The notes under the pieces were generated by a model. The model was not told the DNA's origin. It did not search any database and saw only the letters and a program-made list of their open reading frames with translations. The position numbers and the translations under genes were made by a program. From Arthrobacter sp. Leaf337 (GTDB lineage Bacteria; Actinomycetota; Actinomycetes; Actinomycetales; Micrococcaceae): DNA of 64,000 nucleotides. Positions 25,165 to 34,587 of this stretch are shown here, piece by piece. The stretch's first letter is position 1. Each line of letters begins with the position of its first letter. Where the stretch lies: the NCBI RefSeq assembly GCF_001423745.1, contig NZ_LMPC01000001.1, forward strand, positions 63,923 to 127,922, given 5' to 3'.

Positions 25165-27378
25165 CTAGCCACGCTCAAGGAACGCCTCCTTTTCAGGGTT
25201 CAAGTACTCTTCGATTGCCTCCGCAAGTGCGGAATGGTCCGCCAGCGCCGGATCCGAGGCCACGATCTGCTGCGCGTCCTGGCGCGCCTTCGCAATGATG
25301 TCCTCATGTTCCAGTACGCGCAGCAGTTTCAGCGCAGAGCGTCCGCCGGACTGCGAGGCCCCGAGGATGTCCCCTTCACGGCGCAGCTTCAAGTCCTCCT
25401 GCGACAGCTCGAAGCCATCGGTGGTGGCTGCCACGGCGTCCAGCCGGCGGCGGCTGGGGTGGCCGGGTTCCAGGGTGGTCACCAGGAGGCAGGTGCCGGG
25501 CAAACCGCCGCGGCCCACCCGTCCGCGAAGCTGGTGCAGCTGCGATATGCCGAACCTGTCCGCGTCCAGGATCACCATCAGCGTGGCGTTGTGGACGTCA
25601 ACGCCCACCTCGATCACGGTGGTGGACACCAGCAGTTTGGTTTCATTCGCCGTGAAGGACGCCATGGTTGCGGACTTCAGGACCGGATCCTGCCTGCCGT
25701 GCAGCGGTGCCAGCGAAACGCCGGCCAGCGCAGGTTCGTCCTGGAGGTGTTCGACGACGGCCGTGACGGACGCGAGCTCGCGGGCAGGTCCGTCCCCTTC
25801 CAGGTCGGCGGCCGTCGGTTCCGCTTCCCCGGGGCTGAAGTCGCCGTCGTCGTCTTCTCCGATCTTGGGACACACCACGTAGACCTGGTGGCCGGCGTCG
25901 ATCTCTTCCCGGGACCGGGACCAGATACGGCCGGCCCAGCCGGGATTTTCGGCGAGTCCAACCACGTGCGTTGAAATGGGGGCGCGGCCCGCCGGCAGTT
26001 CGTCCAGCACCGATGTTTCGAGGTCGCCGAACACGGTCATGGCCACGGTCCTCGGAATAGGCGTGGCAGTCATCACCAGCAGGTGGGGCGGTTTGCTGGC
26101 CTTCGCACGGAGGGCGTCGCGCTGCTCCACACCGAAACGGTGCTGCTCATCAACGACAATCAGCCCGAGGTCGTAGAACGAGACATTGTCACTCAGCAGC
26201 GCATGCGTTCCGATCACGATCCCGGCCGTGCCCGAGGCCGCGTCCAGCATGGCCTGCTTGCGGGCAGCGGTGGGCATGGATCCGGTGAGCAGCGTCACCT
26301 GCACGGCGTCGGGCCCGGACCCGCCCAGGAGTCCGTCCCTGGACAGCGGACCGAGCGTCCGGCGGATGGATTCGAAGTGCTGCGCGGCCAGGACTTCGGT
26401 AGGCGCCAGTAGCGCGGCCTGCCCGCCGGCGTCAACCACCTGGAGCATGGCGCGCAGGGCAACGATGGTCTTGCCTGAGCCCACCTCGCCCTGGAGGAGC
26501 CGGTTCATGGGGCTGTCCTGCGAGAGCTCCTCCGCGAGGGTCTTGCCGACGGCGGACTGGCCTGCGGTGAGGGTGAACGGCAACTGGCGGTCGAACGCCG
26601 TCAGAATTGCGCCTGCAACCGGCCGCCGGGCCGTGGCCTCTTCGGCCGCCAGCTGGGCGCGGCGCCGGGCAAGGGCGGACTGCAGTACGAGGGCTTCCTG
26701 GTACCGGAACCGGTCCCGGGCGCGTTGCCAGTCCCCCGGCACTTCCGGCGTGTGGATGAGCCGGTAGGCTTCGGCAGCCGGCAGGAACTTTTCCCGTGAC
26801 GAGACTTCCGCCGGCAGGGGGTCGTCCAGGAGTTCCAGGTCGACCGTGTCCAGAAGCGTTGAGATCACTTTCTGGATGGACCAGCTGGTGAGTTTGGCTG
26901 TTGCCGGATAGATCGGGATGGGCATGGCGGCGAGCTTCTCCGGATCCATGCCCGGAGTGTCAGGATCCTCATCGAGCAGCTGGAAGTCAGGGTTCGTGAG
27001 GCTCAGGCTGCCGGCGTACCGGGTGACTTTGCCCGAGAACAGGGCCCGCCGGCCCGGGAGCAGCTCCGCTTTGGCGCGGTAACCGTTGAAGAAGCTCACC
27101 TTCAGGGTGCCGGCGTCATCCGTGATCACGACGTCCGTCAGGGTGCCGCGGCGCGCCCGCATGGCGCGCGTGCTGCTGGACACAACGCGCGCGATCAGGG
27201 TGACCTCTTCATCCAGCGGGACCTCGCTGATGGGCGTCAGCTCACCCCGGCTGAGGTAACGGCGCGGAAAGTAGTTGAGCAGGCCGCCGACCGTGGTGAT
27301 TCCGAGGTGTTTCTCAATGACGGCTGCGGAACGTTTGCCGATCCGGCGTTCCAGGCCCAGTTCCAGCTCAGCGTTCAT
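25165..27378 (-). CDS. recG: ATP-dependent DNA helicase RecG
   Basis: 737 residues. The N-terminal wedge/OB region includes VGGLLNYFPRRYLSRGELTP; helicase motifs are QGEVGSGKTIVALRAML (I), LAPTEVLA (Ia), DEQHRFGVEQRDAL (II), MTATPIPRT (III), STTVIEVGVDVHNATLMV (V) and QLRGRVGRGGLPGTC (VI). It remodels stalled forks and Holliday junctions. A polar insert around EDDDGDFSPGEAEPTAADLE lies in the second RecA-like domain and is acidic, as often seen in actinobacterial RecG. It is translated immediately after the DAK2 gene (1-nt gap). Confidence 0.96.
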   Translation of the reverse strand: MNAELELGLERRIGKRSAAVIEKHLGITTVGGLLNYFPRRYLSRGELTPISEVPLDEEVTLIARVVSSSTRAMRARRGTLTDVVITDDAGTLKVSFFNGYRAKAELLPGRRALFSGKVTRYAGSLSLTNPDFQLLDEDPDTPGMDPEKLAAMPIPIYPATAKLTSWSIQKVISTLLDTVDLELLDDPLPAEVSSREKFLPAAEAYRLIHTPEVPGDWQRARDRFRYQEALVLQSALARRRAQLAAEEATARRPVAGAILTAFDRQLPFTLTAGQSAVGKTLAEELSQDSPMNRLLQGEVGSGKTIVALRAMLQVVDAGGQAALLAPTEVLAAQHFESIRRTLGPLSRDGLLGGSGPDAVQVTLLTGSMPTAARKQAMLDAASGTAGIVIGTHALLSDNVSFYDLGLIVVDEQHRFGVEQRDALRAKASKPPHLLVMTATPIPRTVAMTVFGDLETSVLDELPAGRAPISTHVVGLAENPGWAGRIWSRSREEIDAGHQVYVVCPKIGEDDDGDFSPGEAEPTAADLEGDGPARELASVTAVVEHLQDEPALAGVSLAPLHGRQDPVLKSATMASFTANETKLLVSTTVIEVGVDVHNATLMVILDADRFGISQLHQLRGRVGRGGLPGTCLLVTTLEPGHPSRRRLDAVAATTDGFELSQEDLKLRREGDILGASQSGGRSALKLLRVLEHEDIIAKARQDAQQIVASDPALADHSALAEAIEEYLNPEKEAFLERG

Positions 27379-27379
27379 G

Positions 27380-28402
27380 TCAGTCGGGGTCCCGGGGCAG
27401 TGCGAGCTGGCTGACAGAGATGTCCGTGGGTTCCCCGAGGGAGCCGATCAGTGCCACGGCCGGTTCCGGGGCCGGGACGTGGACGTGCACCCGCCAGCGG
27501 TATTTTCCGTCGGCGTCCATGGCACCGCCCACCTGGCTCATGATCACCGAATCACCCATTTCATCCAGCCGCTGGCGCAGTGTTGCGGCGTCCAGCGGCG
27601 AAAGGCTGATGGTGCACATGACTTCCACGCCGTCGTCGTCGGGCATGTCCGCATGGATGTGCGGATCCTGGACGTCGTAACCGTGGAGGCCGTCCAGCAT
27701 TTCACTTTGAAGTTCCTCGCCGAGCACCGCCGAGCGCAGGCAGTCGAGGATGAGGAGCATTCCGACCCCTCCGGCGTCCACGACATGGGCCTCGTGCAGG
27801 GCAGCCAACTGGTCTTCGGTCCGGACGACCGCTTCGAGGGCTGCCTCAACCGCTGCATCGAGGGCAAGGCCCAGGGCGTGGTTGCTGTCGTCGCCGTTCT
27901 GGTCGGCATCCACCCCGGCGGCAGCGCGCGCAGCCGCCTCCATGACCGAGAGCATGGTTCCCGGAACGGGATCGCTCAAGGCGGACCAGGCCCGGATCTG
28001 GGCGCGGTTGAGTGCGGCTGCCAGCAGTGGCGAACTCAGCCGGGTATGGCCGGCCAACGGCTCCGCGGCGGCGCACAGGAACACCGAGAACAGGGTTCCC
28101 GAATTGCCGCGGGCCTGTTCCATGGCGGCCTGGCCTGCCCGTGCAAGCACGGCCCCGACGTCCTGCTGGCCCGGTGTCCTCCCGGGCTGCTGCGCAAGTT
28201 CGGTGTCAGGTGATGTTGCGGGGCTGTTCAGGGCCTGCGCGGCGGCACGGACGGTCAGGTACAGGTTGGTGCCGGTGTCGCCGTCGGCCACGGGAAAAAT
28301 GTTGATGGCGTTGAGGCGGTCGCTGTGGTTTCCGAGCGCTGTTTCGGCCTTGCCCAACCACCGCTTCATCGCTTGCGCGTTGGCGGCAATCTTAGTCTGC
28401 AA
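27380..28402 (-). CDS. DAK2-domain protein, short FakA-like
   Basis: 340 residues. The N-terminal DAK2 kinase domain has the Mg/ATP motif FPVADGDTGTNLYLT (about residues 35-49), ARGNSGTLFSVFL and HVVDAGGVGMLLI; the second part (CTISLSPLDAATLRQRLDEMGDSVIMS...) resembles the middle/C-terminal region of fatty-acid kinase subunit FakA. FakA is about 550 residues and works with a FakB (DegV) lipid carrier; this protein is much shorter and no degV gene is in the window. Function as a fatty-acid kinase is therefore inference. The position thiL-DAK2-recG is common in actinobacteria. Its start overlaps the thiL end by 11 nt. Confidence 0.8.
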   Translation of the reverse strand: MQTKIAANAQAMKRWLGKAETALGNHSDRLNAINIFPVADGDTGTNLYLTVRAAAQALNSPATSPDTELAQQPGRTPGQQDVGAVLARAGQAAMEQARGNSGTLFSVFLCAAAEPLAGHTRLSSPLLAAALNRAQIRAWSALSDPVPGTMLSVMEAAARAAAGVDADQNGDDSNHALGLALDAAVEAALEAVVRTEDQLAALHEAHVVDAGGVGMLLILDCLRSAVLGEELQSEMLDGLHGYDVQDPHIHADMPDDDGVEVMCTISLSPLDAATLRQRLDEMGDSVIMSQVGGAMDADGKYRWRVHVHVPAPEPAVALIGSLGEPTDISVSQLALPRDPD

Positions 28403-29432
28403 AGTGATCCCATCCCACAGTGTCCGCGGGCCGGCCCGCTATCTTCACGCCAGTGCTTTCCGTTGGTGCAAGGGCTTCTACTGAGCCTATCGCAGCGAAA
28501 CCCGGAGGCAGCTGTACGTCCGCGGGGAATGTGGCAAGGAGCCCATGATCTTCTCCGCCGCCCAGCACCCAGGCCATGGGGTCCCCGTCCACCGCGTCCG
28601 CGGCGCCGGCCAGAGGCTCCGTGAGCAGCTTCAGTGCGGCCGGATCGAGGTTCAGGACGACGCCGCTGGCGGCGGCCAGGCGGCTGCCGTCGCGTACCAG
28701 TCCGTCGGAAATGTCCATCATGGCCGAGGCGCCCGAAGCCAGTGCAGCCGGCCCGGCCGCCAGCGGCGGTAGCGGCCGGCACTGCCTGTCCATAACGGTT
28801 CGCAGCGCCGGACTAAGCAGGTCAACGGCCGGCCCGGATTCAAGCAGGGCAAGCCCGGCTGCCGCGTGCCCCACCGTTCCGGCCAGGGCGACGGTATGGC
28901 CCGGGCGGGCGCCCGAGCGCAGAACAGGCTGCTGCCCGGCCAGGGTGCCCAGGATGGCCACCGTGACCGCGAGTTCGCGGCCACGCCCGAGGTCACCGCC
29001 GGCCACCGAACATCCGTCGGCGCCGAGGTCACGGATGGCATGGGAAAGCCCGTCGGCAAAATCCTCGACCCAGGAAACGGGCGTCTCCGGCGGCAGGGTC
29101 AGGCTCACCACCATGGCCGTGGACTGCGCGCCCATGGCATTGATGTCGCTGAGGTTTTGCGCCGCAGCCTTCCAGCCGACGTCGAAGCCAGTGGTCCGGT
29201 ATCCGTTGCGCCAGACCAGCCGGAAGTCCTGGTCCTGGACCTGGGTGTCGATGCTGACCACGGTCCGGCCATCCGGGGCTGCCACGATGGCGGCGTCATC
29301 ACCAGGTCCCAGTAGAAGCGCCGAGCCCTCAGCGGCTCCGCCGTTCGGGTGCAGATTGTTCAGGCGCGGGAAGATCCTGGCAAGGAGTTCGGATTCGGAA
29401 AGTCCGGCGACGGTGAGGTGAGATTCAGGCAC
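28392..29432 (-). CDS. thiL: Thiamine-monophosphate kinase
   Basis: 346 residues, PurM/AIR-synthase fold. Family motifs: LGPGDDAAIVAAPDGRTVVS (metal/ATP site), GFDVGWKAAAQNLSDINAMGA and SVAGGDLGRGRELAVTVA, with DISDGL later in the protein. It makes thiamine diphosphate from thiamine monophosphate. It is first in a thiL-DAK2-recG run of overlapping genes. No THI-box riboswitch was seen upstream (29433-29533), so thiamine control is not apparent here. Confidence 0.94.
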   Translation of the reverse strand: MPESHLTVAGLSESELLARIFPRLNNLHPNGGAAEGSALLLGPGDDAAIVAAPDGRTVVSIDTQVQDQDFRLVWRNGYRTTGFDVGWKAAAQNLSDINAMGAQSTAMVVSLTLPPETPVSWVEDFADGLSHAIRDLGADGCSVAGGDLGRGRELAVTVAILGTLAGQQPVLRSGARPGHTVALAGTVGHAAAGLALLESGPAVDLLSPALRTVMDRQCRPLPPLAAGPAALASGASAMMDISDGLVRDGSRLAAASGVVLNLDPAALKLLTEPLAGAADAVDGDPMAWVLGGGEDHGLLATFPADVQLPPGFAAIGSVEALAPTESTGVKIAGRPADTVGWDHFAD

Positions 29433-29533
29433 ACCACTACGCTACAGTCCGGGACCGACATCCGGTTCCTGAGCCGGGTGCCGCCCTCCCCGGCCCGTCC
29501 GGCCGGCCGCCCGGACCGGGATAGGCTTAAACA

Positions 29534-30037
29534 ATGCACCAGCCCCGCACCCCGGTTTCCCTCCGTTCGCTCCGCCTGCCCGCAACGGCGGCGGCAGTGG
29601 TGTTGGCCCTCAGCGGATGCGCACCCGTGGTGGATGTGGCGCCGGCCAAGGATGCGGCCAACCCGGCCTGCGCTCCCATGATGGTGGCCCTTCCGGACAC
29701 CATGGGAGATGCGGGTCTGCGGAAGACCAACAGCCAGGCAACCGCCGCGTGGGGCGATCCGTCCAGGGTCATCCTCCGCTGCGGGGTCAATGTTCCCGGC
29801 CCCACCACCGACCGCTGCGTCAGTGTGAACGGCATCGACTGGGTCATCAAGGAAGGCGACCCCGTGTGGACGCTGACCACCTTCGGCCGCGAACCGGCCA
29901 CGGAGATCCTCATGGACCCCGACCAGATCAGTTCCGCGACCGTGCTGGCGGAGCTCTCGGCCGCTGCCGGGAAGATCAAGGCCACCCGGAACTGCGTGGG
30001 CCAGGAAGAGCTGCAGGACCTGCCCACCGGGCAGTAG
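29534..30037 (+). CDS. DUF3515 putative lipoprotein
   Basis: 167 residues. The N-terminal signal ends in a lipobox-like LALSGCAP (about residues 26-33). The mature part contains ACAPMMVALPDTMGD, WGDPSRVILRCGV and VNGIDWVIKEGDPVWTLTTFGREP, the DUF3515 pattern with conserved cysteines. Function is unknown; the gene lies next to ddl and thiL in many actinobacteria, which suggests an envelope role. It is convergent with ddl, with a small GC hairpin (30088-30102) between them. Confidence 0.82.
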   Translation: MHQPRTPVSLRSLRLPATAAAVVLALSGCAPVVDVAPAKDAANPACAPMMVALPDTMGDAGLRKTNSQATAAWGDPSRVILRCGVNVPGPTTDRCVSVNGIDWVIKEGDPVWTLTTFGREPATEILMDPDQISSATVLAELSAAAGKIKATRNCVGQEELQDLPTGQ

Positions 30038-30105
30038 CGTCTCGACAGGATCGACCACCGGGCCCCCGCGTCCCCGGCCGGACCCGCCCGCCGCGACGGC
30101 GGCGG

Positions 30106-31254
30106 CTAGCGCAGGCCGGTCTTCCGGTTCAGCGCCAGGTAGATCAGTTCGTCGATGAGTTCCGCGTAGCCCAGCCCGGAGGCGGCCCACATCTGCGGGT
30201 ACATGCTTTTCGGCGTGAAGCCAGGCATGGTGTTGATCTCATTGATGATCAGCTCACCGTCGGGAGTGTAGAAGAAGTCCACCCGGCTCAGCCCTTCGGC
30301 CCCGACAGCGTCGAACGCAGCGGCGGCAAGCTCGCGGACCCGGGCGATCGCCTCGTCGGGGAGGTCTGCCGGGCAGCTGAGCGACGCGGCGTCGTCCTCC
30401 ACGTATTTTGCGTTGAAGTCATAGAACTCGTGCTCCCCCGGTGCCACGGCGATCTCTCCGGGCATGGACGTGCGCGGGGCATCGGTGCCGCGCCCTTCGA
30501 GGACAGCGCATTCGATTTCGCGGCCCACGATTCCGGCCTCGATCACGAGTTTGAGGTCATGCTCACGGGCCGCCTCGATGGCCGCATCCAGGCCCTCCAG
30601 TGAATCAACCTTGGAGATGCCCATGGAAGACCCTGCCCGTGCCGGCTTGACGAATACGGGGTACCCCAGCAGGTCAACGCGTTTGCGGACGGATTCGGGG
30701 TCCGTGATCCACTGGCGGTCGGTCACGGCAATGTAGGGCCCCACCTGCAGGCCGGCGGCTTCGAATACCACCTTCATGTAGTGCTTGTCCATGCCGACGG
30801 CGGAGGCCAGCACGCCGGCGCCCACGTAGCGGGTATCCGACAGTTCCAGCAGGCCCTGGATGGTGCCGTCCTCGCCGAACGGTCCGTGGAGCAGCGGGAA
30901 GACAACGTCCACGGTGCCGAGTTCCTGCGGCACTTCGTTCGGGGAAGCCACGATGAGCTGGTGTTCTCCGCCGATCTCAGCAAGCGTTACTGTCCGGGCC
31001 GACGGCGCCACCTCGGGAAGTGAGGAGGCCGAAAGGGACCACTGCCGGGTGTCCCCCGGGGCGAGGACCCACTGGCCGGTCTTGGCGATGCCGATGGGGA
31101 TGACATCGTACTTGTCGTAATCGATGGCCCCGAGAACGCCGGCGGCCGTGACGCAGCTGACGGCGTGCTCGCTGGAGCGGCCGCCAAACAAAACGGCGAC
31201 GCGGGGTTTGGTGTGGCCGGGGCCGGTGTTCTTGTTCACTTGTTCTTCCGACAC
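30106..31254 (-). CDS. ddl: D-alanine--D-alanine ligase
   Basis: 382 residues from GTG 31254. ATP-grasp features: VAVLFGGRSSEHAVSC, FPLLHGPFGEDGTIQGLLE, KPARAGSSMGISKV, EAGIVGREIECAVLEG, DFFYTPDGELIINEINTMPGFTPKSMYPQMW (metal site). It supplies the D-Ala-D-Ala dipeptide for peptidoglycan. It begins 2 nt after the stop of gpsA and is last in a murA-plsC-gpsA-ddl run that mixes wall and lipid synthesis. Confidence 0.96.
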   Translation of the reverse strand: MSEEQVNKNTGPGHTKPRVAVLFGGRSSEHAVSCVTAAGVLGAIDYDKYDVIPIGIAKTGQWVLAPGDTRQWSLSASSLPEVAPSARTVTLAEIGGEHQLIVASPNEVPQELGTVDVVFPLLHGPFGEDGTIQGLLELSDTRYVGAGVLASAVGMDKHYMKVVFEAAGLQVGPYIAVTDRQWITDPESVRKRVDLLGYPVFVKPARAGSSMGISKVDSLEGLDAAIEAAREHDLKLVIEAGIVGREIECAVLEGRGTDAPRTSMPGEIAVAPGEHEFYDFNAKYVEDDAASLSCPADLPDEAIARVRELAAAAFDAVGAEGLSRVDFFYTPDGELIINEINTMPGFTPKSMYPQMWAASGLGYAELIDELIYLALNRKTGLR

Positions 31255-31256
31255 AG

Positions 31257-32309
31257 TCAGTAGTCGCCTTCAGATTTCAGGTCCCGGGCCAGCAGCAGCG
31301 GTCCCAGTTCGTCAACGGACAATTTTCCGGCCAGCACGGCAACCACTGCCGCGGTGATGGGCATCTCGACGCCCAGCTTTCCGGCAAGTTCATGCACGGC
31401 CTGCCCGGACTTGATCCCTTCGGCTGTCTGGGTCATTTCGGCGGTGACCTGTTCCAGCGTCAGGCCCTTGCCCAGCAGGCGTCCGGCCGTGTGGTTCCGG
31501 GACAGCGGTGAGGAGCAGGTGGCGACGAGGTCGCCGAGGCCGGCCAGGCCGGCCATGGTTTGCGCTTCTCCCCCCAGCGCCAGGGCAAGCCTGGAGGTCT
31601 CTGCAAGCCCGCGGGTAATGACCGAGGCTTTGGTGTTGTCCCCCATCCTTTTGCCTTCGCAGATACCGACCGCCAGGGCGATCACGTTCTTCACGATGCC
31701 GCCGATTTCAACGCCGACGACGTCGGTGGTGGTGTACGGCCGGAAATACGGTGCGGTGCAGCTGCGGGCGATCCAGGAGGCCACCTCTGCGTCGGAACAG
31801 GCCACCACCGAGGCGGTGGGTTCCTCGCGGGCGATTTCCATGGCCAGGTTCGGTCCGGACACCACGGCGATCCTGTCGGCTTTGATACCCAGTTCCTCGC
31901 AGATGACCTCGCTCATGCGGGCATCCGAACTGAGTTCGAGGCCTTTCATCAGGGAAACCACGTAGGCATCCGGGGATATCAGGCGCCGCCACTCACGGAG
32001 CTGCAGCCGCAGCGACTGGGCTGGAACCGCCAGCACCACCAGGTCGGCGCCGGAGAGCACCTCCGCAACGTCGGTGGAAGCCGTGATGCTGTGCGGGAGG
32101 TCAATGTCCTTAAGGTACTGCGGGTTCCGGTGCAGGGTGTTGATCTGCTCAACAACCTCGGCGCGGCGCCCCCAGAGCCGTATGCTCCGCCGGACGCCGG
32201 ATGCCGTTGCTGCATCGGCAAGGATCTTGGCAAAGGTGGTGCCCCAGGACCCTGCTCCGAGGACAGCGACCGACATGGCTGAGCCCGCTGCGGCCTGTTC
32301 AGGGGTCAT
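31257..32309 (-). CDS. gpsA: Glycerol-3-phosphate dehydrogenase [NAD(P)+]
   Basis: 350 residues from ATG 32309, whose ATGA overlaps the plsC stop; an in-frame extension to 32369 only shadows plsC. A 12-residue lead-in precedes VAVLGAGSWGTTFAKIL (NAD site); SGPNLAMEIA, KNVIALAVGICEGKRMGDNTKASVITRGLAE (catalytic Lys) and GLAGLGDLVATCSSPLSRNH follow. It makes sn-glycerol-3-phosphate for phospholipid synthesis, directly feeding the acyltransferase step encoded upstream. Confidence 0.96.
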   Translation of the reverse strand: MTPEQAAAGSAMSVAVLGAGSWGTTFAKILADAATASGVRRSIRLWGRRAEVVEQINTLHRNPQYLKDIDLPHSITASTDVAEVLSGADLVVLAVPAQSLRLQLREWRRLISPDAYVVSLMKGLELSSDARMSEVICEELGIKADRIAVVSGPNLAMEIAREEPTASVVACSDAEVASWIARSCTAPYFRPYTTTDVVGVEIGGIVKNVIALAVGICEGKRMGDNTKASVITRGLAETSRLALALGGEAQTMAGLAGLGDLVATCSSPLSRNHTAGRLLGKGLTLEQVTAEMTQTAEGIKSGQAVHELAGKLGVEMPITAAVVAVLAGKLSVDELGPLLLARDLKSEGDY

Positions 32310-33052
32310 TTGCCGCCCCGATCGATGTTGCGCCCATGTTTGCTCTGGTTGTGGGCGGCGGGATCCCACCGCTCAGCGGGAGGCTGTTCCGATCGCAAGG
32401 TTGCCAGGAGCCCGGTGATGGCTTCCATGATGACGCCGGTGGCGGCCGTCAGCGTGGCTTTGTCCAGCGGCCGGCCCTCAAAGGCGCTGAGGTCCACGGG
32501 GTCGCCCACGATGACGCGTGAGGTCCGTCGGGGAAACAGATGGAACCGCTTCGCATAGCGCGGGAACACCTGATGGGCTCCCCAGTGCGCCATGGGAACC
32601 ACGGGAATTCCGCTTTCGAGCGCCATCCTGGCGGCACCGGTGTGCCCCTTCATCGGCCACAGCTCCGGATCCCGGGTCAGTGTTCCTTCGGGGTAGATGA
32701 TGATGGCCCCGCCTTCGTCCACCACTTCCCTGGCGACGTTCAGCGAACGGTTGGCGCCCGCCGTCGAGCGTTCCACCGGGATCTGTTTGGTGGCCCGCAG
32801 CACCGCTCCGAGGACCGGCACCTTAAACAGGCCGCCCTTGGCAAGGAAGTGCGGCATCCGCTTCTGGTTGTACAGCATGTGGCCGATGACCAGCGGGTCG
32901 ATCTCAGTGCAGTGGTTGGGGGCGGCGATGAAGCCGCCCGCCGGGAGTTTTTCCAGCCCTTCCCACTTCTTGTTCATCAGCAGGTTCATCACGGGCCTGA
33001 CGATCCCGGCGACGATGACAAAGGTGATGCGGCTCTTGGCCGTTTCCTTCAC
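32306..33052 (-). CDS. plsC: 1-acyl-sn-glycerol-3-phosphate acyltransferase (PlsC family)
   Basis: 248 residues from GTG 33052. The acyltransferase motif NHCTEID (NHX4D) lies near residue 46, followed by the IPVERSTAG and IIYPEGTLTRDPELWPMKGHTGAARMAL blocks and IPVVPMAHWG. An N-terminal hydrophobic stretch (ITFVIVAGIVRPVMNLL) probably anchors it to the membrane. The basic, Gln/Asn-rich tail (HNQSKHGRNIDRGGK) is unremarkable. It is coupled to gpsA by ATGA and starts 10 nt after murA. Confidence 0.92.
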   Translation of the reverse strand: MKETAKSRITFVIVAGIVRPVMNLLMNKKWEGLEKLPAGGFIAAPNHCTEIDPLVIGHMLYNQKRMPHFLAKGGLFKVPVLGAVLRATKQIPVERSTAGANRSLNVAREVVDEGGAIIIYPEGTLTRDPELWPMKGHTGAARMALESGIPVVPMAHWGAHQVFPRYAKRFHLFPRRTSRVIVGDPVDLSAFEGRPLDKATLTAATGVIMEAITGLLATLRSEQPPAERWDPAAHNQSKHGRNIDRGGK

Positions 33053-33062
33053 TGGGTCCCCG

Positions 33063-34388
33063 TTACTTGGCTGAAGTGATGTCGAAATCGGCGCCCAGCC
33101 CGGCGAGCTTCTCCGTGAAGCGCTCGTAACCGCGGTTGATGATGTCTATTCCGGTCACCCGGGACGTACCCGTGGCGGCCAGTGCGGCGATGAGGTGGCT
33201 GAAGCCGCCCCGGAGGTCCGGGACATCGATGTCGGTGCCTTTGAGCTGCGTGGGTCCCGAGATGACGGCGGAGTGCAGGAAGTTGCGCTGGCCGAAACGG
33301 CACGGCACGCTGCCGAGGCATTCCCGGTGCACCTGGATGTTGGCCCCCATCCGGATGAGAGCGTCGGTGAATCCGAAACGGTTCTCGTAGACGGTTTCGT
33401 GGACGATGGACACGCCCTCGGCCTGGGTCAGGGCAACCACGAGGGGCTGCTGCCAGTCCGTCATGAAGCCAGGATGGACGTCCGTTTCCAGGACGAGCGG
33501 GTTCAGCTTGCCGCCCCGGTGGTAGAAACGGATGCCGTCCTCACCGATGTCCATGCCGCCGCCCACCTTGCGGTAGGTGTTCAGGAACGTCATCATGTCG
33601 CGCTGGGAGGCCCCCTCCACGAAGATATCTCCGCGCGTCACGAGTGCCGCCGATGCCCAGGACGCGGATTCGTTCCGGTCCGAGAGGGCGCGGTGGTTGT
33701 AGCCACCGAGATCCTTCACGCCTTCGATCCGGATGGTGCGGTCTGTCTGGACGCTGATGATGGCGCCCATCTTCTGCAGCACGGCAATGAGATCGATGAT
33801 TTCCGGTTCCGTGGCGGCGCCGGAAAGCTCCGTGATGCCCTCGGCGCGAGTGGCGCTGAGCAGAACCTGCTCGGTGGCCCCCACCGACGGGTACGGCAGC
33901 GAGATCTTGGCGCCCTGGAGTCCCTTGGGCGCGGAAATGTGGATGCCGCCCGGACGCTTTTCCACGACGGCCCCGAACTGGCGCAGCACGTTCAGGTGGT
34001 AATCGATGGGGCGGTCGCCGATTTTGCAGCCGCCAAGGTCGGGAATGAACGCTTCCCCGATGGCGTGGATCAGCGGGCCGCACAACAGGATGGGAATCCT
34101 GGAGTCGCCGGCGTGGGCATCGATGGCGGTGCTCGATGCGGTCTTGGCACCCTTCGGATCCAGGGTCAGATCACCGGTAACCGGGTCCTTTTCGACCGTG
34201 ACGCCATGGAGCTGGAGCAGGCTGGTGACAACCTCGACGTCCTTGATTTCAGGGACGTTGCGCAGCACGGACGGCTCGTTGCCCAGCAGGGCGGCCACCA
34301 TGGCCTTGGGGACAAGATTCTTGGCCCCGCGAACGGTGACGCGTCCAGTTAGCGGGACGCCTCCGCGGATTGTCAAAACACTACTCAT
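33063..34388 (-). CDS. murA: UDP-N-acetylglucosamine 1-carboxyvinyltransferase
   Basis: 441 residues: GRVTVRGAKNLVPKAMVAALL with Lys23/Asn24, and the active-site Cys121 in LGGCKIGDRPIDYHL, so it should be fosfomycin-sensitive (MurA with Asp at this place is resistant). It performs the first committed step of peptidoglycan synthesis. It leads the murA-plsC-gpsA-ddl operon. The 199 nt up to leuD (34389-34587) show no gene; part of it is probably the murA promoter. Confidence 0.96.
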   Translation of the reverse strand: MSSVLTIRGGVPLTGRVTVRGAKNLVPKAMVAALLGNEPSVLRNVPEIKDVEVVTSLLQLHGVTVEKDPVTGDLTLDPKGAKTASSTAIDAHAGDSRIPILLCGPLIHAIGEAFIPDLGGCKIGDRPIDYHLNVLRQFGAVVEKRPGGIHISAPKGLQGAKISLPYPSVGATEQVLLSATRAEGITELSGAATEPEIIDLIAVLQKMGAIISVQTDRTIRIEGVKDLGGYNHRALSDRNESASWASAALVTRGDIFVEGASQRDMMTFLNTYRKVGGGMDIGEDGIRFYHRGGKLNPLVLETDVHPGFMTDWQQPLVVALTQAEGVSIVHETVYENRFGFTDALIRMGANIQVHRECLGSVPCRFGQRNFLHSAVISGPTQLKGTDIDVPDLRGGFSHLIAALAATGTSRVTGIDIINRGYERFTEKLAGLGADFDITSAK

Positions 34389-34587
34389 ATACCGGTTTCC
34401 TCACGACTACTCGCCCCCAAATCCTTACAAAGGCTCCAGCTAAGCATAGGAGCTAGCGTTACCGATCTGAAATACGGCGCGATTTTCCCGACAGTTCAGA
34501 GGGGGCCTGAATCGGGGGCAACGCGGACCGGGTAAGGGTGCAGGGTGTACCAGGCGGGGGTGCGGCGGGGATCCCGGAGACCGCCCC

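Noticed and set aside
29433..29533. THI-box riboswitch upstream of thiL
   Set aside because: No THI-box core motif is visible in the 101 nt between the divergent genes.
32310..32369. Extended gpsA start at 32369
   Set aside because: It overlaps plsC and ATG 32309 gives the standard ATGA coupling.
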